From: Rhodoferax koreense
GTDB lineage: Bacteria; Pseudomonadota; Gammaproteobacteria; Burkholderiales; Burkholderiaceae_C
Length of the DNA: 64,000 bases
Direction: 5' to 3'
Assembly: GCF_001955695.1 (NCBI RefSeq)
Contig: NZ_CP019236.1
Location: 4,712,001 to 4,776,000 of the forward strand
Of this stretch, positions 34,004 through 42,792 are shown one piece after another. How positions within the stretch are numbered: position 1 is the first letter of the stretch; each line of letters starts with the position of its first letter. A program made the translations under genes and the position numbers. The notes below the pieces were generated by a model. That model was not told where the DNA came from, ran no database searches, and saw only the letters and a list, made by a program, of their open reading frames with translations.

Positions 34004-35181
34004 AGCACCACCAGGGCAATCAGCCCGAGCAAGCCGCCGGCAATCACCGCCTGCGAGACACCGAATCCGTCCACCACAAGCCCTCCCACGAAAGAGCCAA
34101 GCGCAATGGAAGCTTGGAAATTGCCGACGTACAGCGCCATGCCTCCCTCAGGCACATGAGGCGCCGCCCGGGTCACCCACATCTGTAACGCCAGCGGCAT
34201 GGCTCCGTACGCCAAGCCCCAAGCAGCCATCAACGCCAATGTCCAGACAGGTGTGTCACCCAGTACCGGCAACAACGACACGGACACAACAAACAGGGCA
34301 ATCGTCGCGGCCAATGCAGTCTTCTCGTTGCGCCCTCCCAAGCCGCCGACGAGAAAATTGCCCACGAGCCCGATCAAGGTGTAACCGAACAGGATGCCCG
34401 AGATGGCGCGTGCGTCGAATCCTGTGTGTTGGGCCAGAAAGGGCGTCACATAGGTGTAGGCGGCGAACTGACCGCACAGCACGAGCAGCATCGCCAAAAG
34501 CCCGCTGCGCCCTGCCGAGGTGGCGACGATGCCAAGGAGTTCCCGAGCCGGCATAGCACGTTCAACTGGCAGCTTCGGCAACCAAATCGCCTGTGCAACA
34601 AAGGAAAGTATGGAGAGTGCAAGCGCCCCCCCAAAGGCGGCGCCAGCACCTGCAAGCTCACCTATGAGCGCACCTCCAGAGCCGCCGACGAGCATTCCGA
34701 TCGATACGCCGGCAAAAATGATCGAAGTCGCTCGGCCAGCGGATGCCGCGGCCACCAGGCGCGAGCCAATGCCCGCCCCCACGGCCCAGAACCCTCCGAG
34801 CCCGATGCCGAACAAGATCCGTGCCGCAATCAACAGCGGAAAGCTGTTGGCAAGCATCGACAGCAGATTGGAGAAGATCAGCAACGCGGACAGTCCCAAC
34901 AGCACCGAGCGGCGGTCCATCCGGCCGACACCGATCGCGACCAACGGCGCCGCGAATGCGGCCAGCAAACCGGGCGCGGTAACCATCAGGCCTGCGGTGC
35001 CCTCGCTGACGCGCATACCCGCGCTGATGTAGCGCAACAAGCCGATGGGCAGGAACTCGGTGGTGCAGAAAACAATCGCGCTCAGCGCGACAGACAACAC
35101 TGCCAACCATGGGTTGGCGTTGCTCACTGTCGACGCGGAAGGCGGCGGAGCCAGGGTACTGGCCTGTGTATCGTGGGACAT
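33961..35181 (-). CDS. MFS transporter (sugar/drug efflux type)
   Basis: 406 residues from ATG at 35179-35181; a longer frame to 35259 is not supported. Twelve membrane segments; CTTEFLPIGLLRYIS near the first helix is typical of the AraJ/YdhP/SotB group (T-E-F-L/M-x-x-G-L-L). GRMDRRS in the loop 2-3 region fits the MFS signature. Likely drug or sugar-like efflux in the cytoplasmic membrane. Its 3' end overlaps the LysR gene on the other strand. Confidence 0.85.
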   Translation of the reverse strand: MSHDTQASTLAPPPSASTVSNANPWLAVLSVALSAIVFCTTEFLPIGLLRYISAGMRVSEGTAGLMVTAPGLLAAFAAPLVAIGVGRMDRRSVLLGLSALLIFSNLLSMLANSFPLLIAARILFGIGLGGFWAVGAGIGSRLVAAASAGRATSIIFAGVSIGMLVGGSGGALIGELAGAGAAFGGALALSILSFVAQAIWLPKLPVERAMPARELLGIVATSAGRSGLLAMLLVLCGQFAAYTYVTPFLAQHTGFDARAISGILFGYTLIGLVGNFLVGGLGGRNEKTALAATIALFVVSVSLLPVLGDTPVWTLALMAAWGLAYGAMPLALQMWVTRAAPHVPEGGMALYVGNFQASIALGSFVGGLVVDGFGVSQAVIAGGLLGLIALVVLYAFAGKVLEPGTR

Positions 35182-35424
35182 GGTTGATCCGATGAAGATG
35201 AGATGAAGAAGGGGAAACAGCTTTGCAGCGGGACTAGAAGGACCGCTCTGGGCCTTCACAGATGGTCAGGCCACGAGAGCAGTTGCGAAAGAGTTCTGCA
35301 TTCCGAACACTGAAGAACTCGAAGTCCGGAATCGGCGGCCAGCCAGCATTCGAGCCATTCGAGTCCGGACTGTCCCGAACGCCAGATCCTTTTCAGAAGC
35401 AAGCCGCGCTCCCATACTTCTGGC

Positions 35425-36573
35425 ATGAATACATCAAATACCTCTTCAATCGCCCCCCCATCCACGTCACACACAGCGAGACCCATCCGCGTCGGTCTTG
35501 TCGGTATCGGCAACTGGGGCCTGCACGGCCATGTCCGCGTGCTCAGCCTCTTGCCTGAGTATCAGATCACCGCCATCCATGCCCGTCGCGCAGAAGCGGC
35601 GCATGCTGCCGCGCAGCGCTACGGGATTCCAAATGTTGTTGATTCGGTCACCGCGTTGGTCAACCACCCCGACGTCGATTTGGTGGTTGTGCTGACCACC
35701 GCTCCTCAACATGAAGAGTCCATCCGCGCCGCCATTGCTGCGAAGAAGGACGTCTATTGCGAATGGCCCCTGACACCCAGCACGCAAACTTCGCTCGAGA
35801 TGGTCCGCCTTGCCAAGGCGGCTGGCGTGCGTACGGTCGTCGGCCTTCAGCGGCGCCTCTCCCCCCACAACCGCTATCTGCGGGATTTGCTGAACAACGG
35901 TCATGTGGGAAAGCTGCGGTCGGTACGCATGCACGTCAGCATGAACTACTTCCAAGCCATGCGCTCCCAGGCGTTGCGCTGGACGGCGCCGCCGGAGAAT
36001 TTCTCCAGCGTCATCGCGATCTACGCCGGGCACTTCCTCGATATGTTGCTCGACGCAACCGGCTGGCCAACCAGCATCAGCGCGCTGCTGGTCAATCAGT
36101 TCCCCGAAGTTTCCATTCGTGAAACCGGAGAAGTCATCCCTACCACCACACCCGACCAGCTCGTTCTCTCGGGGGCGCTGGACGGCGGTGCGGTTCTTAC
36201 CGTGCACATCGAAGGTGGTAAGCGAAATGGCTCCGGGGTACAGATCGATATCACGGGCGATGCGGGCGACCTGAGGATCACCAATCGCTCGGCCTTCGGC
36301 GACGTGGGCGACGACTACGTGATCCAAGGCGCCCACGGCGACGACCTGCCTTTGCGTTCGATGCCGATCCCACAGTCTTATGACACTTTGCCGCCCTCTG
36401 CGCTGCCCTCGGCCGTGCTGGAGCTGGCGCAACTCTACGCAGCCTTCGCCCACGATGTGGATCACGGCACCCATCACGCTTCCACGTTCGATGACGCCGT
36501 ACGCATGCATCGCCTGCTCGATGCGGCGAAGCTGTCGTCGGATACGGGGCAACGGATCAACCTCGAAGCCTGA
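35425..36573 (+). CDS. Gfo/Idh/MocA-family protein with altered EKP motif
   Basis: 382 residues. The N-terminal Rossmann fold shows GLVGIGNWGLHGH (G-x-G-x-x-G) around residues 24-36 and the helix AARRYGI-type pattern. The catalytic EKP motif of the family reads CEWPLTPS here, with tryptophan in place of the lysine that helps hold the nicotinamide and substrate. Yeast Gal80-type, non-catalytic sensor members also lose this lysine. The C-terminal beta-sheet domain is intact. It may thus be a sensor or a specialised dehydrogenase. It is followed by an old yellow enzyme gene. Confidence 0.8.
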   Translation: MNTSNTSSIAPPSTSHTARPIRVGLVGIGNWGLHGHVRVLSLLPEYQITAIHARRAEAAHAAAQRYGIPNVVDSVTALVNHPDVDLVVVLTTAPQHEESIRAAIAAKKDVYCEWPLTPSTQTSLEMVRLAKAAGVRTVVGLQRRLSPHNRYLRDLLNNGHVGKLRSVRMHVSMNYFQAMRSQALRWTAPPENFSSVIAIYAGHFLDMLLDATGWPTSISALLVNQFPEVSIRETGEVIPTTTPDQLVLSGALDGGAVLTVHIEGGKRNGSGVQIDITGDAGDLRITNRSAFGDVGDDYVIQGAHGDDLPLRSMPIPQSYDTLPPSALPSAVLELAQLYAAFAHDVDHGTHHASTFDDAVRMHRLLDAAKLSSDTGQRINLEA

Positions 36574-36813
36574 AGGCACGTCGCAGCGGGTACGCATGCA
36601 ATCCTTTGGTGATGGAGCAATACCTCGATGGTGAGGATGATGCCTTGCCAACGGTACTGTCATCAGACCAGCCCTGCTTGACTGGATGGAGTGAAAGAGC
36701 GCAGATCCATTCAGGGCGAGCAGGTCAACAGACTTCGGATCACAAGACCCATTTCTATCACCGGGGCAACCCCATATTCAACCAACCAGAACTTTCCACG
36801 AGGTCTTTTCACC

Positions 36814-37923
36814 ATGTCAAAACTTTTCACCCCTGTGGCCCTCGGCCCTTATAAGCTGACGCATCGCGTCGCCATGGCACCTCTGACCCGCATGCGTTCA
36901 GAGGCCGGAGACAGGCCCGGCGCCCTGATGGCGCAGTACTATGCACAACGGACATCCGATGGCGGATTTATCGTGTCGGAAGCGACCGTCGCTTCAGCAA
37001 ATGGCAACGGCTATCTCGGCTCGCCGGGCCTCTATGCCGACGATCAAATTGCGGGCTGGCGCACCGTCACAGACGCGGTGCACGCAAAGGGCGGGCGCAT
37101 CTTTCTTCAACTGTTCCACGCTGGACGGCAATCGCATGCGGACATGCAGCCTGGCGGCGCTGCGCCGGTCGCCCCATCCGAGGTGGAATACGAGGGGGTG
37201 GCCTACACGTCCAAGGGCTGGGTTCCGAGCTCGCCGCACCGCGCTTTGACCGAGGCGGAGGTATCGGAATTGGTGCTGGAGTTCCGTCGCGCGGCACAAC
37301 GTGGTCTGGCTGCGGGCTTTGACGGCATCGAGATCCACGGTGCCAACGGCTATCTGATCGACCAGTTCCTTCAGGACGGGAGCAACAAACGCAGCGATGG
37401 CTACGGCGGCTCCGTCGAGAAGCGCGCGCGTTTCCTGATGGAGATCGTCCGGGCGACGATCGAAGTCTGGGGCAGCCAGCGCGTCGCTGTACGTCTCGGC
37501 CCCAACGGTCACTTTGGCGAGATGAAGGACAGCAATCCGGAAGCGCTGTTCACTTATGTTGCTGCCCAGCTCGATGCACTGAACCTGGCCTATCTGCATC
37601 TGATCGAACCGCGAGTCAAAGGCAACGCCATCGATGACACACGCGATCAGGCGCCAGTAGCCGCACGTCTCATGCGTCGTCATTTCAGCGGCACGATCAT
37701 CGCAGCAGGCGGCTTTACCCGGGAGTCTGCGCAGGCGATTATCGAAGAGGGCACAGCAGACCTTGTGGCTTTTGGACGAGACTTCATTGCGAACCCGGAT
37801 TTGCCGGACCGTTTGCGCCGGAATCTATCGCTCAATGCCTATGACCGCGATACTTTCTATGGAGGCAGCGAACTGGGATATGTCGACTACCCGGTCTATG
37901 CGGACGAGACGGTGGCCGCATAA
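36814..37923 (+). CDS. Old yellow enzyme family alkene reductase, second copy
   Basis: 369 residues from ATG at 36814. Motifs: LFTPVALGPYKLTHRVAMAP, FLQLFHAGRQS, H-x-x-N in IHGANGYLIDQF, and [15 protein letters not shown] at the end. Same length as the paralogue at 30652-31761. It is encoded 240 bp after the Gfo/Idh gene in the same direction. The 240-bp gap includes no gene. Expected role: NADPH-dependent reduction of enones or nitro compounds. Confidence 0.9.
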   Translation: MSKLFTPVALGPYKLTHRVAMAPLTRMRSEAGDRPGALMAQYYAQRTSDGGFIVSEATVASANGNGYLGSPGLYADDQIAGWRTVTDAVHAKGGRIFLQLFHAGRQSHADMQPGGAAPVAPSEVEYEGVAYTSKGWVPSSPHRALTEAEVSELVLEFRRAAQRGLAAGFDGIEIHGANGYLIDQFLQDGSNKRSDGYGGSVEKRARFLMEIVRATIEVWGSQRVAVRLGPNGHFGEMKDSNPEALFTYVAAQLDALNLAYLHLIEPRVKGNAIDDTRDQAPVAARLMRRHFSGTIIAAGGFTRESAQAIIEEGTADLVAFGRDFIANPDLPDRLRRNLSLNAYDRDTFYGGSELGYVDYPVYADETVAA

Positions 37924-37936
37924 GCTTCCGCGCGAT

Positions 37937-37984
37937 TTCTCCGATCCGCAGTCTGGTCGGAGCACATGCGGATCCGGCGGAGAA
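37937..37984 (+). terminator. Long imperfect inverted repeat after OYE gene
   Basis: TTCTCCG at 37937-37943 pairs with CGGAGAA at 37978-37984, and GATCCGCA at 37943-37950 with TGCGGATC at 37967-37974. This gives an extended stem with a 16-base loop, 14 bp after the stop of the second old yellow enzyme gene. There is no T run, so it may act as a factor-dependent terminator or mRNA end stabiliser. Confidence 0.5.
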
Positions 37985-38086
37985 TGCGGTGAGTGATCAC
38001 GTGCGGCTGCCAAAAAAAGGCTGCCGTTGCGGGCACTTTCCCGAGAATGCAAGGGTGAATGCGGTTCGACGGCGCCGGAGCGACCT

Positions 38087-38575
38087 TTACCCTCGCGCAA
38101 TGAACCACGCCGTGCGTGCTGCTTGAATCACCCTGTGGCTTTCACAGTCGAGGACATCCACAGGAGCCCTCCCCCCAAGCCACGCGTTCGGCAGTGCGAA
38201 CCAGGTCGTGAGCTCCCAGTCGTCCATGATTGATCCAAGCTCCCCGATGAGGTCCTGGACAACCGGACGCACACAAGCGGTCTGCGGCAGGAATTGAAAG
38301 CCTGGAACAAGCACCTGGCTCTGCCACGTCAGGTGGACAATTTTTCGATCGACGATCCAGCGGGCAAGTCTCGAGATCGGTTGATCGCAAAACATCTGCA
38401 GTCGCTGTAGAAGTTGGCGCTCGGAAAGAATTCCTCCAGTGAAGCTGAACGCCAGTTCCAACGCTTGGAGCCCTCGCTCGCTGCACGGTGCCAACAACAA
38501 CTCGTGCCACACCTTCGCATTGCAACCGTCACAGACCGGAGGTTCGCCCGCAGGCGCGGGAATCGCTGTACGCAT
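38087..38575 (-). CDS. MbcA/ParS (DUF2384)-like protein, orphan
   Basis: 162 residues. The C-terminal 40 (WFALPNAWLGGRAPVDVLDC, then RVIQAARTAW) match the toxin-binding end of MbcA/ParS/Xre antitoxins, with the L-G-G-R-x-P-x-D-x-L pattern. The N-terminal part is helical with a CDGC pair, so the protein is longer than many antitoxins. The usual RES-domain toxin gene is not next to it. It is convergent with the old yellow enzyme gene. Either a lone antitoxin-like regulator or a remnant of a lost pair. Confidence 0.6.
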   Translation of the reverse strand: MRTAIPAPAGEPPVCDGCNAKVWHELLLAPCSERGLQALELAFSFTGGILSERQLLQRLQMFCDQPISRLARWIVDRKIVHLTWQSQVLVPGFQFLPQTACVRPVVQDLIGELGSIMDDWELTTWFALPNAWLGGRAPVDVLDCESHRVIQAARTAWFIARG

Positions 38576-38913
38576 GGCAACTCCGTTAAGGGTGAGGCGA
38601 TCATTTCAGTGCACGTTCAGCTTTTTGAGAACCCTCCAATTTGGCCTTGACGTCTCTGTCTTTGGTGGGTCGTCGGCAGGCGTTCGCGAGGCCTGAGATA
38701 CGGGTGACCAATGCGTTTTTGGCCCACCGTCCTTTGACGGGACAGCGGCAGTCTCCGGGGTCGTCGATGGCCGCAGACTCAGCTATCTGCAGTGTTATAC
38801 CCACGGCATTTGTCGAATGACGCCGCTATTAGGCAAAGACGCCCAGCACATGCAATCTTCGCGGGAGACAGTGCACGACCATAAGCTCTCTTACTTATTA
38901 TGAGAGGGTCAAT
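38576..38913. promoter_or_regulatory. Promoter region with inverted repeat over the ribosome site
   Basis: 338 bp without a gene. Near the end, CTCTC at 38886-38890 pairs with GAGAG at 38902-38906; the right arm is part of the GAGAGGG ribosome site of the SnoaL-like gene starting at 38914. The AT-rich loop (TTACTTATTAT) also looks like a -10 region. It may be an operator or an RNA structure that hides the ribosome site. Confidence 0.35.
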
Positions 38914-39333
38914 ATGCCAGTTACCGACCGCACCGTGGAACTCAACAGATCCGTGGTCAAATCGTTTTACGAGGGTGGTGTGCGAGGTGACATCACGGCC
39001 ATCGCGTCCCACCTGCACGACAAATTCGTTTGTAGCGCGCCCAACTATTTGCCGTGGGGTGGCAATACACCGAGCGCATATGGCTACCTCAACGTGGTGT
39101 TACCCCAAGTTGCCAAAGTCCTCGACTTCAGCCGCTTCTCGTACGACAGCATGACGGCCGAAGGTGATCACGTCGTCGCACTCATCAACGTTGGCGTCAG
39201 TGACACCGACGCAATGATCAAGATCTCCGAACATTGGTCGCTCGAGAACGGCAAGGCACGTTCGATCTGGGTTGCGTACTACGAGCCTGCCGCGCTGTTG
39301 GAGCGCATCGCGCGAACCGCGTCTTCGCGCTGA
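38914..39333 (+). CDS. SnoaL/NTF2-like protein
   Basis: 139 residues. VVKSFYEGGVRGDITAIASH and a beta-rich second half ending ISEHWSLENGKARSIWVAYY follow the NTF2-like pattern of a cone-shaped fold used by ketosteroid isomerase, SnoaL cyclases and small hydratases. The W and polar residues of the E/H-x-W motif are present. It is followed by the EthD-domain gene with a 24-bp gap, so both are probably co-transcribed. Confidence 0.75.
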   Translation: MPVTDRTVELNRSVVKSFYEGGVRGDITAIASHLHDKFVCSAPNYLPWGGNTPSAYGYLNVVLPQVAKVLDFSRFSYDSMTAEGDHVVALINVGVSDTDAMIKISEHWSLENGKARSIWVAYYEPAALLERIARTASSR

Positions 39334-39357
39334 GCGCGCTTTCTGAAGGATCACCAA

Positions 39358-40254
39358 ATGAACACATCCCTAGCCCAAGCCGACTTTGGCGCACGCGACT
39401 CTGCCATTCGCTGCCAAACATATTCGCCGGTGCAGATGCACCCAGGCGTACCCCGCGAGACGTTCGCTGCCTACTGGCGGGACGTTCACGGCCCGTTGTG
39501 CTCTCGATTGCCAGGCCTCGGCTTCTATGTCCAGCATCATTTTTCTCGCACGATTTACGCAAACCTCTGGCCGCTGGCGCCTGGCGTACGACGCATCGAC
39601 TTTCCGCTCGACGGAGCCGTCGAGATCGGCTTTCCGGACGCCGATGCAATGGAACGGTTTGGCAAGGCAAGCCCCCTACTCTTCGGCGACGAGGTGAACG
39701 TCTTCGGCTGGGATGCCGCCTATTTCCTGCCTAACGGTTCGCGTACCTTCGTGGACAAGCAGGCCGACGGCATCCCCAACGGGCCCGACAGGCTCCATAG
39801 GCTACATGTCTATATGCATGCGAAGACAGGCGTAGACATGAAGGCGTGGGTGACCGGCTTTGCCGAAACCCTGGCCGCCGACCAGGCTGTGTTGAAGCTG
39901 CGGTTGCACCTTCCCGAGCCTTATGACAATACAAACCCCCAGCCCCCATCTCCGGTGGACCATGAGGTCCGCAAGGACATGCTGGAACTGGCTGTCATGG
40001 AGATCGGCTTCGAAACCGCCCTCACCGCGCGCCGGTTTTTTGAAAGCGAGCGTTTCAGTGCAACGAAGACGGGTCAGTCGGCCCACATCGAAGCCATGGC
40101 CGCACACTTCGTCACCGGGGTCTACACCTTTGTACGAGACAGCATACCTACGACAGCCGGGCTGCGTGGAAGCCGTGTAGCGGAGATCATCGAGGCAGTC
40201 GGCGCCACGAACCATCTGCTCGGCGATGTGACCCGCCTTTTCACCAGGTCGTGA
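39358..40254 (+). CDS. EthD-domain protein
   Basis: 298 residues. An EthD-type ferredoxin-like domain is seen at about 15-110 (TFAAYWRDVHGPLCSRLPGL, then YVQHHFSR), with the W-R-D-V-H-G-P motif of the family; a second, weaker ferredoxin-like half begins near 145 (LHRLHVYMHAK). EthD proteins accompany P450 or oxygenase systems and aromatic or polyketide monooxygenation. It is expressed behind the SnoaL-like gene and overlaps the AraC gene at its 3' end by 14 bp (convergent). Confidence 0.8.
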   Translation: MNTSLAQADFGARDSAIRCQTYSPVQMHPGVPRETFAAYWRDVHGPLCSRLPGLGFYVQHHFSRTIYANLWPLAPGVRRIDFPLDGAVEIGFPDADAMERFGKASPLLFGDEVNVFGWDAAYFLPNGSRTFVDKQADGIPNGPDRLHRLHVYMHAKTGVDMKAWVTGFAETLAADQAVLKLRLHLPEPYDNTNPQPPSPVDHEVRKDMLELAVMEIGFETALTARRFFESERFSATKTGQSAHIEAMAAHFVTGVYTFVRDSIPTTAGLRGSRVAEIIEAVGATNHLLGDVTRLFTRS

Positions 40255-41176
40255 CGTCGTATGCGGGGACGCAGGCTGGTCGCGCAACGCCAGATTCCGC
40301 TGCCATCGCCTGAGCACGGCGCCATGCTCCGGGACTGACTCCCGTTTGTTGGGAAAAAACGCGGGTGAAGTGGCTTTGATCTGAAAAGCCGGTGCATAAG
40401 GCAATGTCTGCAAGCGCCGTGCCTCCTTGCCGCAGCAGCGCCTGCGCCTGCGCTACCCTGCGTTGACGCAGCCATCTTTGCGGAGGCATACCCATCGCGT
40501 TTTTGAACGCGCGCAGGAAACCGCTTGGCGAAAGACCGCAGACACGAGCCATTTTTTCCAGGCTGATGCTCTCGCCGGGCTGTCGGTCAAAAAGCTCATG
40601 CAAACGACAGTGCTGCCATGGCGCAAGTCCGGCTCGATGACCCCCTTCTTCCTGTGCCGAGTAGGCATGGGCGAGGTGGCTGCGCAGCGCCAAGAAAAGA
40701 TGGTTGATGTAGGACCGGTTTTCGCCGGCGCCGGCGCCGAGGTACGGCAACAACAACCGTCCCAAGCTGTGGACGACGGCATCCTTGGCCAGGTCCCGGA
40801 CCTGCAGGGTACTTCCTCCTGCTTCTCTGAGTGCGCCTTCAGGAACCAAGAAGGCCAACAGATGGAATGGATCTGCAAAGAACATCGCGGGTCCTCGCCG
40901 CAGGTCATGCACGCACACGTCGCCAGGCGACAAAGACGCGGTGAACGCCTGGCGGCCGTCGATCCAGGTCTCGTAGCGCTGCACATCGGTCATGCTCAGG
41001 GTGATGAGGTACCCATCGTGGCGAGGCATCCGTTTGCTGAATCCGAACCCGTTGGCGTCGTATCGCAGTTCTGTCAACGCCAGGCTGCTGCCGGACGAGG
41101 TTGGCCCCACCAGGGTGGCCGGGTTCTTCAGTCGAAAGCATTGCCCGAGGTTGCCTGCATAAAGTTCTGTGCGCAC
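40241..41176 (-). CDS. AraC-family transcriptional regulator
   Basis: 311 residues. N-terminal cupin-like sensing part (LSPGDVCVHDLRRGPAMFFA) and two helix-turn-helices at the C-terminus (SLEKMARVCGLSPSGFLRAF and LADIALCTGFSDQSHFTRVF, the latter with the family signature G-F-x-x-x-S-x-F-x-R-x-F). It converges with the EthD gene and is divergent from the response regulator at 41317. Likely activator of the SnoaL-EthD pair or of the cluster beyond. Confidence 0.9.
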   Translation of the reverse strand: MRTELYAGNLGQCFRLKNPATLVGPTSSGSSLALTELRYDANGFGFSKRMPRHDGYLITLSMTDVQRYETWIDGRQAFTASLSPGDVCVHDLRRGPAMFFADPFHLLAFLVPEGALREAGGSTLQVRDLAKDAVVHSLGRLLLPYLGAGAGENRSYINHLFLALRSHLAHAYSAQEEGGHRAGLAPWQHCRLHELFDRQPGESISLEKMARVCGLSPSGFLRAFKNAMGMPPQRWLRQRRVAQAQALLRQGGTALADIALCTGFSDQSHFTRVFSQQTGVSPGAWRRAQAMAAESGVARPACVPAYDVTTW

Positions 41177-41316
41177 GGTCGTGTTCCTGCTCGTAGTCTT
41201 CGGTCAAGTTAGCAGCCGTCTCCCTGAGCCACCAGCCTCCTTGGGACAGGCCTGGGTACGCCCTAGGTCGGAGATGCCTTCGTGACTTCACCGCACATTG
41301 CCTCCTTCTCCAACGG

Positions 41317-42000
41317 GTGTTTTCAAATCGACTAAGCTTGCCGTCCTTGCTTCCTACCGAAAGTCCGATATTGCAAGCCTCCCGCATTTCTGTGCTGGCC
41401 GTCGACGACCATCCCCTGCTCAGAGAAGGCATCGCCAGCATGCTTGGGGAGGCAGGGGACATTCACCTGGTGGCCCAGGCAGCCAACGGCCACGAAGCGA
41501 TCGAGTTGTACAGGCTCCATCGGCCGGACGTCACGCTGATGGACATCCAGATGCCAGGCATGAGCGGCATTGAGACGCTGATTGAGATCCGCAGGGAATT
41601 TCCGAAAGCACGGCTGATCATGCTCACGGTTTACCGCGGAGAAACACAGGCCCGGGACGCGATCAAGGCTGGCGCCTCGGGCTACCTGCTGAAAAGCATG
41701 GTCCAGAAGGAATTGCGCGATGCCATCCGGCTGGTGCATGGCGGGCAACGCTACATCCCCGCAGAAATTGCGGCTCAGCTGGCCAACAGCATGGCGTACG
41801 AAGATTTGTCGCCGGCCGAGATCGAAGTGCTGCAGCTGGTAGCGTCTGGCTTTTCAAACAAGCGCGTCGCCGCCGCGCTCTCGATTCCCGAAGAAACCGT
41901 CAAATCACGGATGAAGAGCATCTTGTCAAAGCTCTCGGCAAATGACAGAACGCATGCCGTGATCCTTGCCCTCAAGCGCGGAATCATCGATGTGAGTTAG
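41317..42000 (+). CDS. NarL/FixJ-type response regulator
   Basis: 227 residues. Receiver domain with acidic pair VDDHPLL at about 30-36, phosphoacceptor in VTLMDIQMPGM, and conserved K in YLLKSM. LuxR-type helix-turn-helix with LSPAEIEVLQLVASGFSNKR and the EETVKSRMKSILSKL recognition helix. It is a paralogue of the regulator at 42793. The first 20 residues precede the domain and the start could lie later. Its likely kinase is the propeller histidine kinase at 47.2 kb. Confidence 0.9.
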   Translation: MFSNRLSLPSLLPTESPILQASRISVLAVDDHPLLREGIASMLGEAGDIHLVAQAANGHEAIELYRLHRPDVTLMDIQMPGMSGIETLIEIRREFPKARLIMLTVYRGETQARDAIKAGASGYLLKSMVQKELRDAIRLVHGGQRYIPAEIAAQLANSMAYEDLSPAEIEVLQLVASGFSNKRVAAALSIPEETVKSRMKSILSKLSANDRTHAVILALKRGIIDVS

Positions 42001-42671
42001 GGCGAAAACACGCGGGCGGTCGGGATTTTGTCTAAGGTACTGCCGCGAACACGCCCTCCGGGCCCACCGAGACGTCGGCCTCGGCTCACAAGCCCACGTC
42101 GCTCCGCAACTGCCACCGCATGTGTCCGGCTTTTTACGTTGAGCTTTCCGAAAACGGTTCGAAGATGCGATTTGATGGTGCCGACGGCGAGGCCCAACTC
42201 CCTTGCGATCTCCTTGTTGCAAAATCCCTCCACGACAAACTGCAAGACCTCTTCTTCACGCAGCGTTAGCGATTCCTCGAAAATGCTTTCAGCCAGCCGG
42301 TGGGCGATGTGTGTTCCCACGTACACGCTTCCTGCGGAAGCCTGGCGGATCGCTGTGGCAAGCTCCTCAAGCGAACAGCCTTGCAGAAGATAGCCCTTGG
42401 CGCCCTTTTTTAACGCAAGACGGATGTCACTCTCACGGTCGTTCGTGGTGATGATGAGCACCTTGCCGTAGTCGCTGTCCATCGGAGACGAGAGCAAGGC
42501 CAGACCGCTCTCAAAATCCGTGGCGACGATGTCAACGGGGTAAGCAGAGGAGCTGACGCAATGTTCAACGACCTCGAAGTCGTCAATATTCCGGCATGCT
42601 GACGACAGTCCCGCCTGGGCGATCGCATCTGTGTGGCTCACGAAAATCCGAATCGGTAGATTTGAAGTCAT
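41997..42671 (-). CDS. LuxR-family regulator with degenerate receiver
   Basis: 224 residues. The helix-turn-helix half is normal (LTLREEEVLQFVVEGFCNKE, then AVGTIKSHLRTVFGKL). The receiver half deviates: the acidic pair at the first strand is replaced (IFVSHTDA), the aspartate in IVATDFESG is kept, and the lysine of the last strand is Q (GYLLQGCS). It may therefore not be switched by normal phosphorylation. It converges with the regulator at 41317 (4-bp overlap) and ends with a basic, glycine-rich tail. Confidence 0.85.
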   Translation of the reverse strand: MTSNLPIRIFVSHTDAIAQAGLSSACRNIDDFEVVEHCVSSSAYPVDIVATDFESGLALLSSPMDSDYGKVLIITTNDRESDIRLALKKGAKGYLLQGCSLEELATAIRQASAGSVYVGTHIAHRLAESIFEESLTLREEEVLQFVVEGFCNKEIARELGLAVGTIKSHLRTVFGKLNVKSRTHAVAVAERRGLVSRGRRLGGPGGRVRGSTLDKIPTARVFSP

Positions 42672-42792
42672 ATAGCCTCATCACGGTGATTGCAAGTTCG
42701 GAGGAAATCTCCGATGTTGTTAACGATATCACTGCAATTGAACGCTATAAGACTGATTCGGGGCGAAAAAAATGACTCTTTAGAGTCTCGCA

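Noticed and set aside
37981..38040. GGCTGCC repeats around a run of A near 38010 as a terminator
   Set aside because: The two GGCTGCC words are in direct, not inverted, orientation, so no hairpin forms.
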